NCBI GenBank assembly: GCA_933228895.1
Contig: OW121847.1
Span: 126,708,350-126,772,349 of the forward strand
Direction of reading: 5' to 3'
DNA: 64,000 nucleotides
Source of the DNA: Platycnemis pennipes
Taxonomy: Eukaryota; Arthropoda; Insecta; Odonata; Platycnemididae
Part shown: positions 53,726 through 64,000 of the stretch, piece by piece
How the letters are laid out: each line of letters begins with the position of its first letter
How positions within the stretch are numbered: position 1 is the first letter of the stretch
Translations under genes and position numbers: made by a program
The notes under the pieces: generated by a model
Seen by the model: only the letters and a program-made list of their open reading frames with translations
Database searches by the model: none
What the model was told of the DNA's origin: nothing

Positions 53726-55033
53726 AATTTCATGCAATCTGTTCCTTTTCTAGTGTCTTGACTTGATATTCAGCTTAGTGATATAACATTTTGGTTATGT
53801 CAGGAATAAAATGATAACAATTTTAATAAAACTGAGAAGTTGCTGTAAAAATATTACTTTTAATTTATTTTCAGAAGGGCATATAAAGACACTCAAGCTT
53901 CTTCCTCTTGAGAAGTAACATGTGAATCATCATCTATAGGGCTATATAGAGAACATATTGCCATCTAGCTAATTTGTTTAGCAGTGATACAATTTAAGTT
54001 ATCAATGCTCTCTGAAAAATTATGGATAATTAGCTACCTCCCAATTAACGAAAATTCAGATACAGCTTTTGCAGAATGCATTGACACATTATAATTTGTT
54101 GCTGAAATTCTCCATCAGATAGCAAGTAATGCAAAAAAATGTGGGAAATATAATTCCTAACATAAAAAAACTATGCTGTTGCTTGACTTTGCCAAGCAGT
54201 GAACCCAAAGCAAGAGTAGAGGCAATCGTGAAATAATGACAAAATTGTACCCGCCAGGTGGGCTATGTGGGCAAAGTAATGCCTTACCTCAATCAGGGTC
54301 AATTTTTCTGGTTTTCTCAGCATAGTGGTTTGGATATTGAAATCTTATAGCAAGACTGGCTTGAAATATTTGTTCTGGCTATTTTTAAATGTTTTGACTG
54401 AGACATCCTGCACCATCTGCTCTCTGCAAAACCTATCCTTCGCAAACAATTTTTTTTATTTGCAGCTACTCTCATTTTCCACTCCTTCTTCCTTCAGCTC
54501 ATGTAGATCACTTGATAAAGCCAATGCTATACAAACTAGAACCATGTGTGCTTGCTTAGTGGACTGTTTATTCTCTATGGGGTTTTCACAGGGTTGTTGC
54601 ACTGATACCTCCTACTTACAATGTCCACTGGTATTTTAGTCATGCACTACCTCATCATTAGGCCCAATAAATGGTAGGCGCCAGGTAGTCCAACACTGCT
54701 CCTACAACTCATTGCACTCAAGGACTGAATGGTAGCTTACCACTCCCATATGATTTGTTGGGATTTGAGTGAGTGTGAGTGGGAGCACCTGTAACTGGTA
54801 ACAGGCTGCAGAAATGTAGAGATAGCAGGTGTACCTAGCCTCTCATTACCCTTCAAGGTGTGTAATGGGAAGGTTTGCATCTAAGTCATTAACAGCCAAG
54901 CAAGGGTACAGTGGGTGTAATGCTACACCTTCCTTACACTCTAGGGTAGGTAGGGTGGAGGTAAGCGAGGTGTAGCAGAGGGAGGACCAGGGAGTGCAGG
55001 GCAGGTGTTATATTACCCCTCCTCTACCCTCCA
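53726..55033. other. intergenic; G-rich repeats near 54900-55030
   Basis: Mostly AT-rich. GGTAGGTAGGGTGGAGG and related G-rich text at about 54930-55010 resembles the 53330-53725 units. No gene. Confidence 0.4.
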
Positions 55034-55037
55034 TTAA

Positions 55038-55198
55038 CCCTTTCACTGCTGTGAACGTACCTAGTATGTCTAGATTCATTAATTATTATTTATAATTACA
55101 TGAGATCGGAAAGATAAAGGTTACGATGACATGATACCCTTCACTTTTCCACCGCATGTGATGAGTAGGTTTCTGGAGAGTGAGCCGCAGCGAAAGGG
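55038..55198. mobile_element. piggyBac-type MITE, 161 bp
   Basis: The ends CCCTTTCACTGC and (complement of the right end) CCCTTTCGCTGC match, flanked by TTAA at 55034-55037 and 55199-55202. This is the exact target-site signature of piggyBac. No coding. Confidence 0.85.
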
Positions 55199-55202
55199 TT
55201 AA

Positions 55203-56577
55203 ATGTAAAAAGTGGGTAAAAGGCAGCTAGCTACACTTCATGTACTACCATCCCTGTACACCCTATGTACCCAACATGAAGGAGCTTCAACCATGGCTTC
55301 AAACTAGAATGTACATAAACACCAATCTATGGAATTTAGATGAAAACTGGTTTGAATTTCATGATTTTAAGTGATCTGGCCCCTCTTCTGGAAACAAAAA
55401 AATTTTGATAACTTGTGAAAAGGTTAACTGCTGGAATATGGTGGTGAGAAATAATATTATACCCTCTAGGAAGAGTACTCATGTTTCTCACCAGATTACA
55501 GTGTCGTTTTGTACCAATGTTTCAAAGGCTGTCTGCCATTGTCCTCAGGGCGAATCAGCCTGAAGACTACACAGCAACCTAGTGGGAAACCTGAGAACTC
55601 TTCTTCCAATCAATATGCCTGGAAAACCTGAGATCCTTAATACATATAACTTTTGTTTCTCTACTTAATTTTTATAGGTACTCAAGAAACATAAAATTTA
55701 AAGCTTCACATTTATTTTCTCCATGAGCATTGAAGACATATTGTGCCCTGATAGAGGGAAGTTACTACATTTGGATGCAGGCTACTAATACTTGGCTACT
55801 CTTTTTCGATGGAATTTTTTGGTGGAAAACAATTCTTGTGACTGGCTCTATCCCTGTAATCCTTAAGTAGGTATGTAATGGGTTTTATATTGCATACATC
55901 CTCATTATAGAAATATATTTTTTAAGGATTATCTGTGGACCATTTGACCCTCAAAATATCTACATATAATGTAATACTGATTTTCTGCTTTTTACACTCC
56001 CTTCCTCTTTCCCCCTCCCAATAACAGTCCATAAAATTCTCTAGACAGCCTCTAGATTAGGTACTAATTAACCTTATTGCCATAAAGTTAATGCTAATTA
56101 ACCCTCACTTTTTGTGAATGTTAAAACAGACATTAGTTTATTTCTCAGTGCTATTATTCACCAGTCATTATTAATCTTACTTATTTTCTTGCATTTATCA
56201 TCATTAAAATTTGAATAAAGCATGAATTTATGGTGTATCATTACTTTAACATAACGGAAGGTTGGTCTCCCCCCCTCCTTGTTAATATTCCATGGTAACA
56301 GATGCCCTCCATCACTTTAGCATTGTGTAATTTATGGGTAGGTACCAACCGCTTTAACATTGCTTCCGTGAAAATTAGAATCGCATTTGATGAATTAAAT
56401 GAATGATTCATGATTCAGTTCTAGAGTATCAATGAATTCAATGCTTATAGAGTAGAATTATTAATTGAGTAATGTGAGTTATAGGTACTCCAATAGCTAA
56501 GGGTTTATAACAGGAGATAGAATGTTGAGTTATTTGTTATCCAGTATTATCCAGTTTAATTTATGTTGAACATGAAA
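55203..56577. other. intergenic, no gene recognised
   Basis: AT-rich noncoding; nothing supported. Confidence 0.5.
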
Positions 56578-56746
56578 AAGTTCACTGCCTTTTGATATTA
56601 TAAGGCAGTGAACTTATTTAATATTGATACAGATGGAACATAATTATGTTCCATAGTTATGCTTAAGCATTCCACATATGAAACTTTATGGAACGGCACC
56701 AGTTAATCCCACCTGATAATGCTGCGCTGCAACATTATCAGGTGGG
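56578..56746. repeat. cluster of three perfect palindromes
   Basis: Hairpin 1: AAGTTCACTGCCTT (56578-56591), 10-nt loop, exact inverse to 56615. Palindrome 2: TGGAACATAATTATGTTCCA (56634-56653). Hairpin 3: CCCACCTGATAATG (56708-56721), 11-nt loop, exact inverse to 56746. Confidence 0.9.
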
Positions 56747-57321
56747 AGGAACCCTTCCATCATCTGCTGATGCTGAACTATGGCAAAACCTAGGCCATTT
56801 AATAAAGTTTCATATTTGGAATCGAAGTGCTCTCTTTTGTCTATCTTTATGATGGATAAGCTCCACTTATTGCCTGAGAAATTTTCCTTCACTTGTTTCC
56901 ATATTTGCAGAGGAAAATTGGACAAAAGGTGTGATGTCCATGCCTGATACCTTCAGCATTGTTATTTCAAAGAAAATTGCTCAAATATTGCTCCATCTCT
57001 CAGTAAATTTTCCATTCCACCACATTGACCTCTTCATTAAACTTTCTTTGGTATTTTTAGTTTCTCCCTTCAAGCTTATTTTAGAATTTTTATGAATCCT
57101 CCCATTTGGTTTAGCACATTTTCTACTTATTTCTCTCTTATCTCTTTCTAGTCTCACGTTCAATAATTCAAAGCCTTTGAATTCCTTTGATTTACTTTTT
57201 TAAATTACTTTTTCTCCTACAGATATTCTTATTCTTTTTTATGCTCATCCCACATTTCCTCTATCTACTCCTTTTTTTTTTTTTCATGTATCCAAAATGC
57301 TCTTAATTGACTCTCTTCACA
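56747..57321. other. intergenic, no gene recognised
   Basis: Two minus-strand open frames (56925-56686 and 57163-56981) have protein-like composition but no recognised family and no supporting splice or start evidence. Confidence 0.35.
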
Positions 57322-57425
57322 TTGTCACACCCATTTCGGCCTGCAATATCCATTTCCTTATTTTCTTCCCTTTTTACATTTGAGTATGATGTTGCTTTTT
57401 ATTACCCATGGTAAATGGTGGGAGT
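57322..57425 (+). repeat. 104-bp exact direct repeat, copy 1
   Basis: Identical to 58098-58201. Starts TTGTCACACCCATTTCGGCC and ends CCATGGTAAATGGTGGGAGT. Confidence 0.95.
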
Positions 57426-58097
57426 CTACTCTGTCACCTGAGAAACTTAGGTAATTGTTGATGCTGCTCTTAAATCTATGGGTGACCATAGTAAAATATA
57501 ATGGGCATCTACCACTATAACCTGGCATTTCCATGTGTACTCTTCATCATAACAACTCAAAGTGGCTACTTTGAACTACTAAGTTCAAATTATAAACCAC
57601 TCTGTGGTGGCCTGTGTGGCAGCAATGCATTTTTATTTGTCTGTTACTACTGGAAAATAACTGTGTTTTCACCATAGCCAATCCTCCCTCACTCTCATCT
57701 CATGATGGGTAACTTCTTTTCAATCCTTTTCCTCGCCAATCATTATGTACTATCCATGGATGAGTGCACTCTCATATTACCATAATATGTTTTATTCTTG
57801 GTACCTACATTACTGTAAGTTGTTCACAGACATGATCTATTCTTCCTCTGTATTTCCACTAATCAACATGTTAAACTAGGTATTGACTTAATTTGCTAAT
57901 CTACCATGATATCTACTAGTACTACCTAATCTTTCATTCACCTGCATTCACATGCATCAACTACCCTTCTTCAAGATTTTCTCTTGATTATCGATATTTG
58001 TATGCCTAAAGTAGCCACTCTAAGAAACAAATAACATGGACCACCTTTTGTATGACTTCTACTCATTGTCTTATGTGGAATTAGTTATCTTCCCATG

Positions 58098-58201
58098 TTG
58101 TCACACCCATTTCGGCCTGCAATATCCATTTCCTTATTTTCTTCCCTTTTTACATTTGAGTATGATGTTGCTTTTTATTACCCATGGTAAATGGTGGGAG
58201 T
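58098..58201 (+). repeat. 104-bp exact direct repeat, copy 2
   Basis: Base-for-base the same as 57322-57425, offset by 776 bp; the flanks differ at once. Confidence 0.95.
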
Positions 58202-60046
58202 TTCGATGTGCATTCCCATTAGTTATCTACCTGTTTGCTTTGCTTGTCTATGGTAGCCACAAACTTGGAAACATGACAAATGCCTGCCATAGATGATAAG
58301 GGGCCTAAAGCTAATTTTCACAAGTTCCAGCTCACATTACCATTATTTTATATTTGCGCTCACGAGAGTGATGATGTGATCACAATTTTTCAAAGTTTGT
58401 CTGTTTCGCCAATTCAACCTTTTATGTGAGTGTGAATTATTTATCTGGTTACTAGTAACAAGAAGTGCACTCCTTACAGCCATAAGGGGTGCACTTCTAG
58501 AGGGATTTGTAATGATTTGTGATAATGATAGAGAATATACTAAAAAAGGATCCATTATCCCATCCATGATTGGCTACTAACATCCAATAAGTTTGTCTGC
58601 CACCATTAATTTAAGCATAATACCATTCAATATTGTAGAGGCAATGATTTGATTTGAACTACTTAGCTGTCATTTTATTATTTAATTTTTTTGAAATGCC
58701 TCTCTTTCAATAGCTGTTTTAGGTGCTAGTTACTTTTCATGACAAAGCGCTGTTAATGAACTTCTAGTATTGTTGCTAGCGAGGGCACAGCTTTTAGGGT
58801 GAGATGGATTAATTCAGTTTCAACCTAGAGTGGTACCAGCTTAATTATGAAATTTGTATGCTGTTGCTATGTATACAATTTCTGATGCTTTAAAGAAAGT
58901 TTGAGGTTGATATCAGATAGCAGTTATGTATGTATTTAACTGCTGTCTAAAAGACAGTATGTAGTGCATTGCTGCAAGAAAATCTTGAAAGTATTGCTGA
59001 CTTTTCAATCGTGTGCATCAAGCATTTCATGATATTTCTTTTGAAAGTCTCACAAGCAAGTTATTGTTCCTTCTAGTACCTATGAAAGAAAATTTATGTT
59101 GAGATGAAATTAGTGCTGAAAGAGTGAAATCCACATCATTATATAGATAAATGATGTATAGATTATTTAATTTTTTACAGACTACTGTAAAAATGATCTG
59201 CAGTGACTACTTGAAAGTTATTATAATTTTGAATTCAGCAAGGAAATTATTGGGGCAAGCCAGGGTAAATTTAAGACAATAAATGAATTATTTATGTATC
59301 TCCCTACAAATTCTACTTTTATGTAATCAATCAAACGTAATTTATCAATAGCTGTGGTCGGAATCCACTGAAAACTTGATTGGAGAGGGTAATTTTCATA
59401 TCCTCTTTCCTCTGACTGAGGACAGACTGAATTTTTTTTGTATGAAGGGCTCTCTCATGTAGCAACCCACCAGTTTACATTTTCATATGTATGTGGACAT
59501 ATTAGACTTATTGAGTTCCTCAAGTGTCATGATGGCTTAGGTAAAGAAAAAATCAGGAAGGCACTAATGCATTAGTCAGTGGTGGCCCTCTTCATTCCTC
59601 ATTGACTAAGTCCAGATGGGGAAGGGAGAAAATGGAAGAATATCGTGGGTGAGGGAATGGGGATGAAATGGAAGCGAAGAGGCTACTCGGTAGACCATGG
59701 CTGAGCCATGGGGATAAGAAAGTTCTAAATTTCTATATGAATTTTATTTTCAAGTTTTATTGTCAGTTGTAGCTGTGGATTTTGACAGAGTGTAGAGGAT
59801 GCATGCGGAAATTTATTGTTGAAAGATGACTTCTCATGAGAAAATTGCTGAATGAAATGCTGATTAGTGTTTTAGAAAGGCTGAAGTTACAGTGCCCTCA
59901 AGAACAGTTGAAATAGATTCATGACCGAAGAATTTGCAATAAACAATTGCCATGTAAATCACATTTTTCAGGTGTTTGCTCATGATACTTCACTGTGAAA
60001 TAATGAGGAAATAATTAACTGAAATTACCCGCACTGATATTTTGTA
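58202..60046. other. intergenic with one 16-bp hairpin
   Basis: Hairpin at 58461-58498: AGAAGTGCACTCCTTA, 6-nt loop, inverse with one G-T pair. Otherwise AT-rich noncoding. Confidence 0.5.
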
Positions 60047-60251
60047 CTCAGCAACGTTGAAACACTGGTTCCCATCAGGTAATAGAAGTTAAGCAATGTT
60101 GAAGCAAACCGGGATTAGAGAGGTGACCCTCTTCTATGCCTCAACTGTGGTGCTCTTGTACCTTGTCTGCAAGTGGTGGGCAGGTTAAATGTGGGTTGGT
60201 TCAATAGACCCCAGGGGCTCCAGAACGCCCCTGCCCTCCAATTTACATTTA
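60047..60251 (+). mobile_element. 5S rRNA-derived SINE, second copy
   Basis: ACTGGTTCCCATCAGG and GAAGTTAAGCAATGTTG give the 5S-like head; the tail GTGGTGCTCTTGTACC... with CAGGTTAAATGTGGGTTGG is shared with the copy at 21866. A 10-bp duplication ATATTTTGTA flanks it (60037-60046 and 60252-60261). More diverged than the first copy. Confidence 0.82.
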
Positions 60252-60489
60252 ATATTTTGTATTAAAAACTTCATATGGGACAAGAGAACCGGAGCAGTTA
60301 GATTTCATTAGACTGATGGATATGCCTTACTGAAATTATTACCAGAAAATTTAATTATTTTATGTAAGCTATCATGACTTTTCCTCATGAAGGTATAAAA
60401 GAATATGTGTAAGGAATGAAGTTTGAGGGTTATTAGTATTGATGCTCCCTCGAAATAGAAAAATGCTTGAAAAGGATCAAAATCAGAGT

Positions 60490-60612
60490 ATGGTTGTAGC
60501 CAAGGGGGGGGGGGGGGGGGGGCGAATGGGACGGCCACCCCGGGTGCCGTAAAGGGGGGCTACCATCTAGTTAGCCCCGGGTGCCAACGTAGCCTTGGTA
60601 CGCTACTGGTTG
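60490..60612. mobile_element. short G-run element, probable hAT MITE
   Basis: Left GTAGCCAAGG followed by a G homopolymer (about 60506-60522); right CCTTGGTACGCTACTGG is roughly the inverse. The motif CCCCGGGTGCC occurs twice inside. Ends are imperfect and no clear duplication was found. Confidence 0.45.
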
Positions 60613-61900
60613 CAGCATTGGTTTTCCCACATATTCAACTGTTTAGCTTGATTATGCATATCCCATTCTTCTCCTCTAGTACAATATGTACATTATAATG
60701 CATGTACTTTCATTGTTTGTTGTGATTATGTGCATTTCTATTTTTCGATCTAGGACCAGTTGAGCACACTCACCATATTTACGTTTATTTCACCTTATGT
60801 AGGTATATACTATATAGGTTGGGAATGATGTAATGGAGAAATAATGAAGACAAGAGGAGGAATCGCTCTATTGCGGCGGGGCATGATGGTGGGCTGTCCA
60901 TATTCATGCATGTTGCACACATCGCAAGGGACATCCTAACTATTGCTTCATCCAGGCTGACCATCGGGTATCTCCTGTTTGGGCTAGAAAAAGTCATCGA
61001 CAGGCGAAGTTGTGGGAGTGAACGTACTTTGTTGGAGTGGTGAGTCAAGAAATTTATGTTTTTTTCTAGTATAATGTGCGCTGATAATTTTTATCTCTCC
61101 ATGCCTGCTGTGTATCATACTTATGTACCCGACAAACATACACCTTCTGGAAACAAAACATTTTTTCATCCGGAAATCACTTATTAACTTGTTCCAATAG
61201 CACAGTTTCCAATTATCGTAAGGTTTTCGTTTTTCTTTGCATTCAACCGATTACGTGAGCTGCCGATTGATTGAGTCATATGGTCTTGAGAAGATGCCTC
61301 GGTAGGCGTCTCTTGTCTTATGGCTGCTAGTCTTAATTGTGTAATATGGAGCACGAGTAAAAAAAAAACTCTAAAAACTATGGTTAGCCTGTGCCAACCT
61401 GATGCGCGCGAGGGGAAAGCTTTACAAACATTGTTCTTTCCTGGTGGGCCGCGCTTAAAATGGACTGTCTAGCCGTAATAAGGCTTCATCTCCGTAGGCT
61501 TGCGGTTTTCACGCGTCTCCTCCGTGAGACGAGGGATTTGGTATTGACAGGATACGCCACCGTGAGTTACGAGTTAATCCCACAACAAATAGGGTCGCTA
61601 TCGCGTATCACAACTCGTATAACAGACTGCCACCTTACCAACTTTCCCACACGTACTTCACCATACGATTAGGACATGGTTTTCAAGCGTCTGTTATTAG
61701 TTCACTTGAATAGTGACGCGAGTTTTGAAGGTCCTTATCCTCCGGGAGCAGGAAATGGAGTGTTAGGAGTTAAAAACATATGACGCACACGTAACCTGCG
61801 CTTACCAGACTTGATGAAAGCAACTCCCGAGGGGTCATCTGTCGGGCGTAAGTGTGCGTAAGCAGCTTTATGAAGTGAAGATAATGTTGGGGGAGGGAGG
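60613..61900. other. intergenic with CpG-rich segment
   Basis: From about 61370 to 61860 the base content becomes distinctly more GC- and CpG-rich (GCGCGCGAGG, CCGCGC, ACGCGTCTCC). A 70-codon frame at 61460-61672 has no recognised family. It could be a promoter/first exon of a gene beyond the window or a repeat. Confidence 0.35.
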
Positions 61901-62130
61901 TCGGGTTGGTGTAGCGGTTATTGTACTGGCCTCTCACTCCAAGGACCTGGATTCAAATCCCGGCAGTAGAAAATATTTTTCAGCGGTAAGTCGGCCCCTA
62001 CTTAATATTAGAACTTGGAGAACATTCTATTTCAGTACTCCGTCCGTCGGATGGGACGTTAAGCCGAAGTCCCCTTGGCGCCTTCGAGAAGGCTAATGCC
62101 GACTCCGGGTTTCTTCCACCCTTCCTCCCT
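61895..62130 (+). mobile_element. tRNA-derived SINE
   Basis: TTGGTGTAGCGGTTATTGTA (A box) and GGACCTGGATTCAAATCCCG (B box), ~40 bp apart, make a tRNA-like head (about 61901-61970). The body includes CGTCGGATGGGACGTTAAGC, a motif common in arthropod tRNA SINEs. No CCA or intact acceptor pairing; the 3' end and duplication were not resolved. Confidence 0.75.
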
Positions 62131-63012
62131 ATCCTTGTATCTTTTCTCTCGGTCTGACGCGCCTTTAAGTGTGGGTGCAGACTTGAAAATACCCAGATGG
62201 AGTGAAAACCGCGCAGGCCGTGCGAATATGATTCTTTTGCTTCGATTTTGTCGTAATAAAAAAAAGAGGAACCCATTGTTCTTGTGTACACATGCAGTCA
62301 TTTTCTTTCCCTGTGACGGTAATTCGTAGGCCATTTTACAATTCACCGTATGCTGTGCTATGCTTCTGAAGATCTTCCCATCTTTCTTACATGACTTCAT
62401 CGTTATGTTAAATGGTAATGCATCCGTTGATAGTACTTCGGCTAAATGGGATATGAAGTTGACAGAAAGAGATCCTGTGCCTTCAAATGCTCTTTTTCTA
62501 CCTTACAACTTTGCTTCGGGTAAAATCAGGGAAGCAGTGTGTCAAGATCCTTGTGTAATATTAATGAATATTCGCGAATTTCGTATTTTGGAAGTATGTT
62601 AATGAGCCTGCGATTGATAATTTTGCAAATTTTGGATGGGCCTTAACATTTTTCAGAAGTAATTATTACTTTTCGTTTGCAATACTAAATCCTTGCAATA
62701 TGATTTTGATATGGCAAAAAGTTTCTTGAGATTTGCCTGTGCACTTACTCAGGGTTTCTTACAGGTGAAAAATCGGCCGGGTTAAGAGACGCCGATACGG
62801 TAACTACTGCGCTATTAAGTTCTTAATTATTCTTAAGTTCTTATTAATTCTTGCTATTAAGTTTCGAAGTAACCGTATTGACCGGACAGAAATCATGAAA
62901 GGCTATAATTTATATCAAACAATCTCAAATTACTCCTGAAATTAGTCCGTCAGGATTGTTGTATACAGGCTTTTTAAAAATTCAAGTGGGTTTTGAGCGG
63001 GGCTTGGAAAGA
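62131..63012. other. intergenic, no gene recognised
   Basis: Short open frames only. TTAAGTTCTTA-type short repeats near 62815-62865. Confidence 0.4.
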
Positions 63013-63020
63013 TTTGGGAC

Positions 63021-63225
63021 CAGTGGCGTACAGAGGATCTCCTCCTGGGGGGGGGTTACATTAGTATTTATGTGCATCATAAAATGATACTTCGATTTTC
63101 ATTAATAGAGCAATTTAAATTAACATTCTCTTTTCGTGAAAACAATTCAACTATATTTTTCAGCCCATTTAACCCCTACCCCCCCCCCCCCCCCCCCTTC
63201 CCCGCCCGGCGACGGTACGCCACTG
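63021..63225. mobile_element. hAT MITE with perfect 8-bp target duplication
   Basis: CAGTGGCGTAC at the left and its exact inverse GTACGCCACTG at the right. TTTGGGAC flanks it at 63013-63020 and 63226-63233. A G run near the left end and a C run near the right extend the inverted ends. No coding. Confidence 0.9.
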
Positions 63226-63560
63226 TTTGGGACGAGACGATATAATCTTGCCAGAGACGAATACTTTGTTGGGGCAGAGGGAGACGAAAATTTTTGGGAC
63301 GAGGCGAAACGAAAGTTTCAGGACGAAAAAAAGTCGGGACGAGACTAGACGAAATTTTGGGACGAAGAAAAGTGTGGGGAGGAGACGAGATGAAATTTTC
63401 AGGACGAAAAAAATGTGGGGATGAGACGACAAAAATCACGGGAACGAGAAATGTGCAGGATGGGAAGAGGTGATAATAATGGGACGAAATATGTTGTAAA
63501 ACGAGAGAAAACGAAAATTACAGGAGGAAAAAACCTTTAACGAGAAAAAAGCAGCTCAAA
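63226..63560. repeat. degenerate GGGACGA-rich satellite
   Basis: Repeated GGGACGAGACGAAAATTT-like units of roughly 17-40 bp, imperfectly spaced; it explains the Phe/Ser/Arg-rich open frames on both strands. The flanking copy TTTGGGAC before 63021 suggests the hAT MITE inserted at this array's edge. Confidence 0.75.
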
Positions 63561-64000
63561 CCACTTTAAATTTCCTCGCCTATGCTGAGGAAAAGAAAAG
63601 GAGAACCCGTTGGGTCATATTTAGACAATCAGCGGTAAAATCAACAATATCTGAAGTAAAGATGAATTTTTTGTGCAGTTTTTACTGTCATGATTGGAGA
63701 AGCTGACATTTCTTTCACTAGATCTGAAATAATTTAAGAGTTATACTCAATGAGTCATGAGAACATATTTTTATAACTCAAAATAATTTTTAATTAAAGT
63801 ATGAGCCAGAAAAAAGAATGATAGTTTGCTTTCAATTACCATCACAATAAAACTCATTTTACTGATTGCGGAAAACATCGAGTGTTTCCACCGAATACAC
63901 CGAATTAAAGGAATAAACTGAGCAATTTTAATAAAAGAACGTAAATGAGTAAACCTCGACTATCAGTATGTTGAGGAATTCTTCTAAAACGGAATAATTC
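63561..64000. other. AT-rich, no feature seen
   Basis: No gene, repeat or motif supported. Confidence 0.5.

Noticed and set aside
56686..57163. Two-exon minus-strand gene
   Set aside because: The open segments are in protein-like text but include a perfect hairpin, and no splice sites or family support joining them.
61905..61970. Functional tRNA gene
   Set aside because: A and B boxes are present but acceptor-stem pairing is lacking and the sequence runs into a SINE body.
63169..63432. Overlapping Arg/Phe-rich minus-strand proteins
   Set aside because: Translations of the C run and the GGGACGA satellite.

Overview
Eukaryotic nuclear DNA from an arthropod, most likely an insect. It is AT-rich, intron-rich and crowded with transposable elements. 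The assignment rests on the APC protein architecture, a single-coding-exon Tim17 gene and the transposon mix (piggyBac, Tigger/pogo, hAT, Penelope, RTE- and Jockey-like LINEs, SINEs). I cannot resolve the order.

Region 1 (1 to about 40,020) is one plus-strand gene, the homolog of the tumour suppressor APC. I could thread 17 coding exons from 1938 to 38186. Their splice phases agree at every junction and sum to 10,497 nt, that is 3,498 codons plus a stop. The N-terminal exons lie upstream of the window. Exons 1-7 encode the segment before the Armadillo domain and the Armadillo repeats. The rest encodes two 15-residue beta-catenin-binding repeats, seven good 20-residue repeats plus one half repeat, three SAMP-type Axin-binding motifs, a basic region with SxIP-like EB1 motifs, and a C-terminal PDZ-binding tail (TTV). 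Vertebrates carry this repeat region in one giant exon; here it is split over many small exons. The 11.3-kb intron 10846-22133 is a transposon nest: an LTE-tail-like RTE LINE fragment, a 2.2-kb inverted-repeat element with a 42-bp minisatellite, Tigger-like MITEs, a Penelope element with GIY-YIG nuclease, a decayed piggyBac transposase, and a 5S-derived SINE whose target-site duplication ends 13 bp before the next exon. Intron 23790-27950 holds a Tigger/pogo transposon with matching ends and flanking TA.

Region 2 (about 40,020-48,000) is intergenic and holds decayed LINE fragments in both orientations and an inverted-repeat MITE.

Region 3 (about 48,100-49,750, minus strand) has a complete Tim17 gene for the mitochondrial presequence translocase, with an apparent 5'UTR intron. 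Downstream on the same strand are two exon-like open segments. One reads as an F-box and is a candidate for an unannotated gene.

Region 4 (49,750-64,000) has no convincing gene. It carries a truncated minus-strand Jockey/CR1-like LINE, ~90-bp tandem repeats, a piggyBac-type MITE, a cluster of perfect palindromes, a 104-bp exact direct repeat, a second 5S SINE, a tRNA-derived SINE, a CpG-rich unexplained patch, a hAT MITE with a perfect 8-bp duplication and a GGGACGA-rich degenerate satellite.
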